From Floccularia luteovirens (Eukaryota > Basidiomycota > Agaricomycetes > Agaricales > Squamanitaceae), in the NCBI GenBank assembly GCA_009739215.1, contig VSJF01000005.1:62001-126000 (forward strand): a stretch of 64,000 nt of DNA. Reading direction: 5' to 3'. Below, in pieces: positions 23,879-33,727 of the stretch; position 1 is the first letter of the stretch, and every line of letters starts with the position of its first letter. The translations under genes and the position numbers were made by a program. The notes below the pieces were generated by a model. It saw nothing but the letters and a program-made list of their open reading frames with translations. It did not search any database and had not been told where the DNA came from.

Positions 23879-26316
23879 GATGTAGTTGTGAGTTCAGTTG
23901 TCTGTTGGAAATAATGCTACTAAGCTGTATTTTTACATGGCGCTTTATATCATAACGAAAAGTTCTGGGCCCGAGAGTGTCGGTACTCGAAATGTACTGA
24001 ATCAACTGAAAGACCCAAAGATCGCGCACCGGCGCAGTACAAGGTGCGAAATGGAGGCTTAATATCTCTCTTCCCCAACCACGTAAGTTACCCTGCCAAG
24101 GATTTTGTGTAACCATATGAAGAGGAAATGTAGTTAAAGTGTCAACCATTACTATATGTCGCCTAACTATATGGCGCCCATGTTGTTATTTGGTGGGAGA
24201 GTGGCTTTAAAATCTATCCTGTTGTCACTCAAGTATAAATGCCCAAGTTGAACGTATGTTTTGGTGTTCACGAATTTTGACAGAACTCATCGACATCTCT
24301 TATCAATGAGACGGAAACAAATATAATAGTAATAGACAGATTGACAATGAAATAAATAGTGAAGTGTTTTTATTATTTTTGACTCTGGTATACTTATATG
24401 ATAAAGATCACTCCTATCTGAACGAGGGAACGGTCTGAATATCCGACCGAGCATCAAACCAATCAAGACAATCTTGGCGTCCATCCTTTGCGGTTTTCAC
24501 TGTAGAATCCGTAGTTGAACTTGGGAAGGCTAATACAGTTGATACCCATCATCAGATGCCTAACAATTAATCCACTTGTGTTGATGGGCTGTTAGCTGTA
24601 AAATGGAAGAACAATTGAGACGTCGTCATAATCCAACTAAGTTGGCCATTATAATTGGTGAATATCGATGCCGTGTCAACGTTTCAACAACCGTACGAAA
24701 ACCTTCCTCAGATGGTGATACGACTTTCAAAAAGGACTCAGTATATAAGCTTGTTTGAGTGAAGATTATTGGTATTGTTACTTTTGTCCAATTGTATACT
24801 GTTCATCATACTTATAATAGATGAATACTATGCTTATTTGGCACTACTTTGCCTGTAGCCTCAGATGATACGGTCAGGCCCTTCTTAGCACATGTAACAT
24901 CGGATCTTGTAGTCGGCGTAAAAGCCCATATGCTGATACCGTGAGAGGCTCATCGAGGTCTTAGACTACCTCTCACGACCACTTTTATATCGATAAGTCA
25001 TTCGCCTTAGGCTCCTAAAACCCTCGTTCGCTCGATGGAGGTTCATCCGAAGGTAATCCATGTGAATAAAAAAGTAAACACGATTAAATATAGTCACGTG
25101 AGCACCACAGGATCAGCCTAGCTACACTGTGGGCACCCATACCTGTTTCAGCCAGAAACAGGCATTATAAAAAATGTTTAATGTTTCTCTCACCCTTTTT
25201 CTTTGAGAAAAAGATTCCCTGTTTCTGCCAGAAAAAAATACAAAAAAGGTAATCTTTTTCTGAACTATTTCTGGTAGAAACAGATATTCTTTATCTTATC
25301 ATTTTTCTACTAGAAACAGGAATACTATTTTTAGCAGAAAAATACAGGAAAAAGAATACCTGCTAACAAAGGAAAATGCCTTTTTCACATTCTTTTTTTT
25401 ATTAGAAATAGTATTTCTGTTTCTAGTAGACAAAGAATCAGATAAATAATACCTGTTTCTACCAGAAATAGCTCAGAAAAATATTATATTTTTCCTATAT
25501 TTTTCATCCAGAAACAGATAACCTTTTTCTCAAAGAAAAAGGCCGTGAGAAACAGTAAACATTTTTTATAATACCTGTTCTGGCTGAAACAGGTATGGGT
25601 GCCCGCAGTGGGCCTCCAAGTCCGAGTCCATCGAGGGAACGAGGGTGTTATAGAAGCCTGCGGTCGCCTTAGAAATAATGGTGTCAAGCTGGTTGTGGAG
25701 TGGCTGACTTCCAATGGAATCAGTGCACTGCATTACTCTGCTGTCACATTAACAGCGCCAACAGCACTGTCACTGTACATGGCTTACTTGCAAGAAAGGT
25801 CAGCAATATAAACCTTTCAACTTCTAGTTTTTGTTCTGCGACCTCTTGTCAAACTTGAAGGAACTTTTCCTCTCGCTTAGGCCACTCGTCATCCAGAGTG
25901 TAATACAAGTCCAGGATCACAGATTGGAATCAATGTGGCCGTAAAGCATATTCGAAGCAGTTATGAGCGATTTGGTTGATTGCAGAAGTTGTTGAGCCTT
26001 CTGGTATATTGACCTTTTAACAACGCTCAAAACCTGCCTAAAACAAATGACATCTTGACATCTGATTGGTGGGTTGTAGAAGTAGAGGTTATCCGAAGCT
26101 TGAAGAATTTAATGAAGCAGAAATAGGGCTAGAGGTGAGGAGGAGAAGAGTTGATTGTGAGGAGCACACAAGCGAGTCCACATGATGTACTGGGGTCGAT
26201 TATTCTGGGTTCAGAGCATGAAACTCTTTCTTGCGTCCTCCTGCGGTGTCACCGGTGGCGAGTTGTACGGCGTTTTTTATCTCACAGGGTAATATGATAT
26301 TCTCCACAATTCCCTG
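23879..26316. other. Large intergenic region containing the foldback element
   Basis: About 2.4 kb without a supportable gene. A short frame at 25599-25811 (+) overlaps the right end of the foldback element and has no family motif. Around 24940-25040 there is an inverted partner of sequence at 25622-25660 (CCTCGTTCGCTCGATGGA versus TCCATCGAGGGAACGAGG), so the foldback element sits between an outer pair of imperfect inverted repeats. The rest holds nothing I recognise. Confidence 0.5.
25125..25610. mobile_element. Foldback (long inverted-repeat) non-autonomous element built of short palindromes
   Basis: The left end CACTGTGGGCACCCATACC is matched inverted at the right end, ATGGGTGCCCGCAGTG (ending 25610). 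The match continues inward through GCATTATAAAAAATGTTTA on the left against its complement at 25553-25573. Further in, CTTTTTCTTTGAGAAAAAG (left, about 25195-25213) pairs with CTTTTTCTCAAAGAAAAAG (right, 25523-25541). Most of the 486 bp therefore folds on itself. Inside, a near-palindrome CCTGTTTC-NNNNN-GAAACAGG recurs about eight times (for example 25142-25162, 25267-25283, 25452-25471, 25574-25593). No coding sequence is present and I see no clear target-site duplication. The CACTG terminus recalls CACTA-type ends, but that is weak. Confidence 0.7.
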
Positions 26317-28255
26317 ATGCATAATTGTTGTCAACATCAATTACCCCCTTATCGGACGACGCATGTACATAGCCATAAGCCTCTTCTCTTTGGTCACCTC
26401 CTAGCTGCGACGAATCTCCAAATCCGGGTGACGATTCAACATTTCAACTTGAATTGGAGCGTCATCATTGGCTTCATGTGCCATCAACGAAAAAGATGGT
26501 ATCTGTCGAGGATAGAGACTGTCAGGTTTTATATCGTCACCACTCTCAAGAATTCTTGCTTGCTGATTAAAGCTGAGGCAGTGCTTCCCATTATATGAAA
26601 GGAGATAGCGATTCCTGGACTGTTTATGATCGTTGGCCTCTAGCATCGTGACTCGCTTTTCCTTGTCCTTACAGCCATAGTACCAAAATCCTACAACTGT
26701 AATGCCCATGTCAGGTGTACCTGCTCTTCCACTCGACGTCACCAGAATCATCATCGACACCCTCGGTGATGAGTAGGATGTGAATACTCTAAAGCCATTT
26801 TCTTTGGCATCTCGGGCCTTCGTCCCTCTCTGTCGCAAACACATTTTCTCTAACATCCAAATTAATGATCCATTCTTCGATGTAGAATCTCTGGAGACAG
26901 ACAACCTTGTACACCTGCTCTCTAGCAGAGACCCCGATATCCCCAACTACATCCGCAAATTCAATTATCGACTAACACGTTACGACCTTCATCACCGAAG
27001 TCTTCCTAGCTTGCTGCAAAAGATTACAAAACTGGAATCCCTTTTTATTTGGTCGCAAGGTAAAAAAAAATTCAACTGGTTAAAGATGCCCAAAGGAATC
27101 CGAAAGGCACTTCTTCATCTCATGTACCTACCAACTCTCACCCATCTCAAAATCCAATGTTTCCACAACTTCCCATTTTCCGACATCGCTCCCTGTGCCA
27201 ATCTCATCAGTCTAGATGTCGCAAAGGTCGATAAAGCGGAGATTGACCCTCCCGCCGTTGTATCGAAAGGTCCAAGGCTTCAGGAGTATATCATCAGAAT
27301 GCCGGTCTGCTCCACTAACACACCAGATCTTGGATGTCAAACTTGCCAATGGAAATCCAGCTTTCGATTTCACTACTCTCAAGAAGCTCAATGCAAGGTA
27401 CTGGAGGGACGAAGATGTTTCTGTCACAGAACGTGTGCTAAAGGGCGTTGAGCACCTTGAAGTTCTCAAGCTCTCTGGTACGTCACGATGTTAGCTACTA
27501 AATACAACCTAATCCCTGTCACCAGTTGGTCCCGAAATACCTTTCAGAAATGTTGCAAAAATGACTGCGCCTAGCTCCCATACTTTGAAGACATTGGACT
27601 TGATGGCCACAGTAGAAGGAAAACCCTCTGATCCCTTGCTCGGCGGTCTCTGTGAGGAACTGGAGGCAATGACAGACAGAAATGTTAGTGGAATCCATTA
27701 AAATTGTATTCTATGTGGAGACAGACGCAGAGCGTTCGACTGGTGATGGTTGGGGAAAGCTAGACAAAGTGCTCAACAAATCCTGGGTGGTCGAAATTGA
27801 AGCACGTTTCCTTGGACATCATCTTCTAGGTCCAACTCATTGGATCGCGATGAACTAAAGGAAGCAATGGACGCCTTACCAGAAACGCAACTAGTTCATT
27901 TGTCCAAGAGCAAAACAATCGATTTCAAATCTCAAACCCGAATGATTTAATTTGACGAGGTGAAGAAACACTGAAAAAATAAATATTCAAAGTATTCAAT
28001 ATGTACTTATAACGTTGGGAAATCGTTGTCTGGAAGCTATGTAATGAAACACACGCGGATACGGATGTCCACTCCATTCTGTTCATCTTACATAACCAGA
28101 GTACATCTACAATGAGATTTACAAATGAATAAGCGATACTGATAGCAAGAGCCCAGTGCTCAATATTTTTATTTTGACATGAACAGTAATGCCTGTGACA
28201 AAACGGCCTTCTTCTGTATACTTACTTGAAATCCGAGTCATGGGACCTATAAATA
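26317..28255 (+). repeat. Dispersed segment, copy A (F-box-like gene plus flanks)
   Basis: The first of four copies of a roughly 2-kb segment. The left part (26317-26700) matches, in inverse orientation, sequence upstream of copies C and D (for example the GGGGGTAATTGATGTTG motif region at 42580 and 49100). The right part runs past the gene stop through AAATATTCAAAGTATTCAAT and ATTTACAAATGAATAAGCGA to TGTATACTTACTTGAAATCC at about 28240, matching copy D at 47163-47487. So non-coding flanks were duplicated together with the gene. Confidence 0.75.
26708..27950 (+). pseudogene. F-box-like/LRR-type protein, copy A (broken)
   Basis: Reads MSGVPALPLDVTRIIIDTLG, then an in-frame TAG at 26774-26776 where the other copies have CAG (Gln). 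The frame continues PFSLASRAFVPLCRKHIFSN, HLLSSRDPDIPNYIRKFNYR, LLQKITKLESLFIWS and LHLMYLPTLTHLKIQCFHNF. A frameshift follows near 27292-27312, since the homologous ILDVKLANGNPAFDFTTLKK lies in another frame. The last exon is also disturbed: the homologue of KPGWSKLKHVSLDI is out of frame near 27780-27830. The opening P.DV..IIVDTLGDE..LKSFSLASRAFVPLCRKHIF resembles the degenerate F-box start of many Agaricomycete proteins, where the F-box would bind Skp1. Copy A cannot make the full protein. Confidence 0.75.
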
Positions 28256-29642
28256 CGGGAACAAAGACCATCACCTATGACTATTGTTTGCGGATGGGGT
28301 TTGAAAGCTATGATATGCTATGCGAGTTGAAGTAGTTGAGAACAATAATGCAATTCAGCTGTTGTCACGCCATGCAAAGGGCAATGAAACAAATGATGTG
28401 GTGAGTGGAGGTGAGGTCGTTGGTGAATATGAACAAGTTAGCGTATTTGAGGAGCAATGGTAACTCAGTTCGATACTTTTTTCCCTGATAGGTCATGCAA
28501 TGCTGAGATATAAATTACAGTATATTCGACTTCACATTTGTGGACAAAGCTAACCCAAGGTTTTATACTGGTGGCTAACCGTTAGTTTTCATGAGCCTGC
28601 CGCTGTAGATGCAAGAATATTTGTAAGTACATTACACTCCAATGTTGCGATTGATTAGAATTTATCGTGTGAAAATGTCTGCATAATATGATATACTGTA
28701 GATGCACTACATATTAGAAAGTGAAAAGCCGGGTATGCATCCGATCCGGAGATTTCGGAGTGGTGTTGCCTTGGTTGAGTCAAAGGAACAAGTACTAGCA
28801 GAGCTTTGGATGGTTTCCCGAGTCAAGTTAAGATGACTCACTAGTGCATCGACTGTAGCATATTTAGTTACAGGCAACGGGACGGCAACCTTTAGCAGCT
28901 GCCTGTGATTTTCTACTTTTACCTCCGAGTCGGAAGCAAATTTGGGCAGTTATTCTTATTTGACACTGCTTTGCTATAGCCTCGGGTTATAATTAAAGCT
29001 CAGATCATGATCGGCAGCAACCTCCGTGCTCTCATCTTTGCAAATTACTGCTTTTCTCTCTAATCCGAAAGAAGTCTTAACAACTTGTAAAAATATCGCA
29101 GATCATGGCTGTGAATGTATCATCACTGGAATTGTATTGTGGGTAATAATACAATTATCATTATGATTTCGAGATAATCCTTCACTTCAAACTACAACGT
29201 GATAGATGGTTCTTGTATATTCACGAGTAGCTTCGGTGTTACAATCATCCGATATTGTATTTCTTACAAGTCGAGCAACTTGTAGACTATTATGTTTCTG
29301 GCAAGTACTAGTACTTGCAGTATGTGTACAGTGGGCTGTGTTGCTTAGTCACGATGTAAACCCGTATAAGTGTCTGGCACGCCTTGGAGGCGAGGCAAAA
29401 TCAACATCCCTTGGACTGCTACTTATCTGTCTTGCTCCAGCGCTGACTGCTTCATCGATACTACAGTAAACGTCTTTATAGTTTCAGCTTTTCTCTTTTC
29501 TCCGCTGTCTACTGCTATCTCAGTCTTCGATCCCACGCTTCACGGCTTTTGTGTTCAAGAGCCACCGTATTCGTTATAACAATTGAAAGTCCATTTAAGT
29601 ACTCTGCATAATAGATCCCTGGATTCTACAGTTTCAACCACC
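28256..29642. other. Intergenic stretch, no supported gene
   Basis: AT-rich sequence between F-box copy A and the duplicated unknown gene. A frame at 29206-29469 (+) is hydrophobic but has no recognisable family and no sensible continuation, so I do not call it. Confidence 0.4.
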
Positions 29643-31891
29643 ATGGCTACCGTTGCTGTCGAGCGACAACTATCACAGGAATCTTGGGATACCCGTTCAT
29701 CACAGAGTAGGCCTCGCTTTCACTATGCTCCACCAGTCACAATGCCACAACCAATGCTCCCTGAACCATCAATACCTCCACGAAACGATATCGAACTTAC
29801 TCGTGAAAGACTCATTGATGTCTTAAACTACTTCTCACAACTGCTCGTACAGCCTTTCATGAACCTTCCCGTGCGACTTGTGGTACACGGTGGCGCATGT
29901 ATGCTCCTCCATCCAGGTCTGTACAAACTCTCTCTACAGCAACATCCAGCTATCACCAACAATGCCACGGCGCACCACCACCCGCGATGTCGACTACATC
30001 AAGAGATCATTTGCGGCGGAATGGTCTCAAGCTGGTCTCAGAGATGCGACAGAAAGGCTTCAAGAGTGCATTATGGCTACTGCTCATCATTTCCGCCTCG
30101 GGGCTGATTGGATGAACAGTGATGCTGACATTGCACTTCCGATGGCCACAGAGTAAGTAATTCATCCTGCCCTTCCTTTGACAACGCTAATACTTTCACT
30201 GCACATAGCCCTACAGGTAAACAATACGACCCTATCTATGCAGCGTCAGTGCAACAAAATAACATTGACCTACATACTATCTATACATCTCCAAACGGCC
30301 TACTGACCCTGATTAGTGTGACTCCATTCTGGGCCGTCTCACTCAAGCTAGTGAGATACGCGAAATGGGATCCGGGAGACATATGTCTGCTATTGAGGTG
30401 AGTCCGAAAGAGTTTTGACTCGATTTGATCTTTGGTTCTCAAGAGCCCCGTTTCGCCGGGGTATGGTTACAAATGCGACCATAACATTGTATGCTGCTGC
30501 ATATTGGATGGATACTGGATTTGTCAAACATTGTGAATGTCATAAAATCTTGAACCATTGACTCTGTCAATCTCGTCGAATCATCACTGACTTGCTTTTT
30601 GTTTTCTAAATAGGAATGGTACCATCTTGTCAGGAACAAAGTGGACAACCTGAAATGCTTGAGAACTGGCTCTACAACTATTGTTCTCCAATGGGCTACG
30701 CAAACTACGACGCTACAACGCAAAAAGGACTTGAGAACGAGGATGCTACATGCAATCCAGCTTGTTTCCAATTGGACCGCAATGATAAACAATGAACCAG
30801 AGCGCAAGGTCAGCGCTAATGCTGCGATGGGTGGAGGTGAGGTCGGTGAACATGGACAGCCTGGTTGGAAGTCGACATTTGGTCCATGGCCTGTGCAGGC
30901 ACAGTTGCCGGATCACAAAGAACGTGAGGTACATCACCAAGTGCTCCTACCACACACCTCAGAGCCACAGATCCAACGCTCATCATCGTCATCAATGTTC
31001 TTATCTCCTCCCAACATCCAGGATTGGATGAGTAAGCGCTCGGGTAGTAGAAGTCGGCAGTCTAGCCCACAGCCACCAGATAATAGAACCAATCCCCGTC
31101 AAGAGAATATGTTCATCCCTCCAGATGCCGTTGATCCCCAATCCCAGTGGAGGAAGAGCCCAAATCTAATGATGCCTAACATTTATGCCCCACGCGATCG
31201 TGATTCCAGTTCTGAAGCAACTTGGAGTCGGTGGGAAGTGCATGATTTGAGGTCTCGGCGGACAAGTCAAGAAACGACTGCCAACAACAACGATGGAGCA
31301 TGGAACCATCACTTACACCATGTACGCTCCGTGGAGCAGTTTGACTATTCCCTTGGATCGATGTTGCACAATGGGAGGGGTTCTGTCGTTGGTGCTATGC
31401 CAGGAGCACCTAAGCATATGGAAGGCCCTGTAATACCAATAATACCGCATCAAAAACGGGAAAAGAAAAGCAGTAAATCAAGGGATCAAAAGTGGCACAT
31501 TGTTCGTGATCCTACTGACACGGAATCAGCCAGTGACGAGGAAAATGACCTGATGCGACGTGGTCGCCCCTCAATTCCACGTACACAATCCTACTCTCCT
31601 CCCTCGGCTTGGAGGACGAGCCTTCAGGTTCAGAACGCTTCCAACCAATCATTGTATCCATATTCAAATACCCCGAAACACCACATACCAGCAACATCCC
31701 CCCCTAATACCATACAGAGACCCTCTCAGGTCCAACAAATGACAAATTTACACCAATCAATATCATCATCACTACAACAACTACAAATTTCTGATCGCGA
31801 CCACAAGCGTGATTCTCGGCATGCCCAACAACACCATCAGATACTTCAACATTCGCAACCAATGACTAATTCCCTAGGTTTGTATATTTAA
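29643..31891 (+). pseudogene. Uncharacterised protein with NTase-fold-like N-terminus and disordered tail, copy 1 (two frameshifts)
   Basis: The start MATVAVERQLSQESWDTR leads to NDIELTRERLIDVLNYFSQL and PVRLVVHGGACMLLHP. Compared with the second copy at 63123, there is one extra C at about 29946, after which the frame shifts to TTTRDVDYIKRSFAAEW and DATERLQECIMATAHHFRLG. Two introns follow, the second about 210 nt. Exons then read NPTGKQYDPIYAASV, LLTLISVTPFWAVSLKLVRY and WDPGDICLLLRNGT. A second +1 shift near 30710 moves into a long Ser/Pro/Gln-rich tail of about 390 residues ending NSLGLYI (TAA after 31888). The HGGA..LHP..TTRDVDYI pattern recalls nucleotidyltransferase-fold proteins (GG then DxD), but this is only my inference. 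It may be a recent pseudogene. Confidence 0.6.
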
Positions 31892-32538
31892 TATTAAGTC
31901 CGAACTTTCATCCCTCTTTTTCATGTCTGTTATCTCTTTTGCTCTATGAATCCCCCAAAATATGTAAATGGTTTTCTCCTCGTCTATTATTTATAAACAC
32001 TTTCAATTGTACAATCTCGCTCTCAACCCCCCATATCTTGTATCATACTTGTACCTGCTTGACAAATAATGGTTTAGTTTTGTTTTTGTTTTTTTGCTTT
32101 TGTGGTAGATTGATCTCTCCTGTAAAAGTATGTAGGTAATAAAACGGAGACAGATTCGTTGTTCTTTCATTCATTTAAAATTGAAATCATCGATCATCAA
32201 GTCCTATAGAGAAATTATGAGATGCTTTTGCGAGTAGTTGCCACAGGTACTAGTTGAAGACTTCGATGAACTTCTCGCCCAGGTCTGGTGTACAATGAGT
32301 TGATCAAACAAGCAATTCACCCTGGGAAAATTAAGTTTTCGGCTCACCCGAAAACTTCGTTTTTAAGGTAGCATGAAATTTACCTTTAAATTATATAATT
32401 ATAATGACCCAAAAACCATCCCGAAATGAAATATTTCAGATCATGATGAGATAATCCAAAATAAAGATAAAATGGGTATGCCGAAACTGATCTTGGTTTT
32501 GGTGTAAGTTTAAGGAATTTCGAAATATATATTTAAGT
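31892..32538. other. Intergenic stretch, no supported gene
   Basis: AT-rich 3' flank of the unknown gene, with T- and A-runs that could serve polyadenylation (AATAAAA near 32138). Nothing else was recognised before the MIC60 remnant. Confidence 0.4.
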
Positions 32539-33494
32539 TTATGTTTTTGGGGGGTCCTTCTTGTTGAGGTAATACTCTGCACGAGCGAGCACACCTAAAA
32601 CATCGTTGCCAGGAACTAAACCCTGTAGTCTGAACTGCAGGCCAGGAAATACACGACTGGCAAGAAATGATAGGACACTGGCGTTTTCGTCAGGTACCAG
32701 AGCGACTTGTCATACCTTCGGTGCCACTTCGCTCACGAACCATTATGTGAGATCGGTAAAAGGCTCAACACTGACATCTGGAATGTCAGTTCCTTCCAAA
32801 GATTTGAGAACAACAGAAATAACAGGATCCTCCCGCACAGCAGTGATGTGTCGTAATACGCGTAGTTCTTCGCAGAATGGTTTCCTTACATTGGAAGAGA
32901 CGGCAGTGTTGCTAAGAGCACGGAGGGCTGACCAAAGAGCATGAATGCGAATGTTCTCGTCGAGGTAAGAGGAGTTGTCCAGGGCAATTCGTTCCAGGCG
33001 TTTGAAAGCTCATCAAGCTTGGCTAGGCAGCTGCTGCGCTCTTGCTCTATGAGAGCTTTGATGTCACGAATCCATCTTCGTTGAAGTTCGATGCCTTGGG
33101 CTATGACTTCTTCCTTGAGCCTGTGCCAGGGATCAGGGGAAAATTTGACAGGATATACAAAGAAAAGCATACCATTCATTGATCAGTTCATGATCCAATT
33201 TCTCTCGGTAAGCTTGAACTAATTTTGGCCCTCTCACGCTGAAAGAATTTTCTGAAGTCTTCTTCCTGGTGATCCAGCTTATCCTGCGACTCCATCTCCA
33301 ACTCCATAAGCTTCAGTGTATATTCTCTGCCCTGTTCATCAAGCTTTGCTTCCAACGCAGTCCATTCTTGTTGCTTTACAACCTCGATTCACCCAATGAG
33401 GGTGGCAAGGTCACTTTTGGCAGATTCTAGTCTGTTTGTCACTTGTTCGGCAGCCTTGAGATCAGAATTGAGGTACGCAGCGAGGTTGTCGACC
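32539..33494 (-). pseudogene. MIC60/mitofilin fragment (truncated, stop codons and frameshifts)
   Basis: Matches the C-terminal half of MIC60, the inner-membrane MICOS subunit that shapes cristae junctions. In order it reads DNLAAYLNSDLKAAEQV, a coiled-coil stretch with an in-frame TGA (IG*IEVVKQQEW), LEMESQDKLDHQEEDF, RLKEEVIAQGIELQRRWIRD, then a frameshift near 33000 into KRLERIALDN..YLDENIRIHALWSALRAL. Next come FCEELRVLRHITAVREDPVI, VSVEPFTDLI and FRLQGLVPGNDVLGVLARAE. It ends YYLNKKDPPKT at a TAA (32539-32541), before the expected C-terminus. The mitochondrial presequence and transmembrane segment are absent. It is a relic, presumably of a functional copy elsewhere in the genome. Confidence 0.82.
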
Positions 33495-33680
33495 ATTCCT
33501 ACCATTAACGAAGTTGGTTATAAACTGATATGTTGTCACCACCAAAAGTCAGGGTAACCCTGCCAGCACGTGAAGCTTTGGAACGGAGACTGGGAGGTGA
33601 ACTCCAAAAATAAACTTCACACCCCACTTGACAGTGTTCACGTGCATATACCCTTCAAGAATGACTTCTTTACGCACAGA

Positions 33681-33690
33681 TGTATATAAA
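33681..33690 (+). promoter_or_regulatory. TATA-like box of the Atg22-like gene
   Basis: GTATATAAAC lies about 40 bp upstream of the ATG at 33728, so the transcript leader would be very short. The same sequence can be read as an upstream in-frame Met (MYINRPF), which I regard as non-coding. Consensus only. Confidence 0.35.
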
Positions 33691-33727
33691 CAGGCCTTTC
33701 CCCGCAACAAAAAGTGTTAGCCCCATC

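Noticed and set aside
25140..25600. Repeated GAAACAG motifs as a CRISPR array
   Set aside because: The spacing is irregular, the motifs alternate in orientation and the whole region is self-complementary. The setting is eukaryotic.
29896..29960. A short intron explaining the frame change in copy 1 of the unknown gene
   Set aside because: The only fitting GT..AG pair would be 19 nt long, too short to splice, and copy 2 reads through in frame with no donor site.
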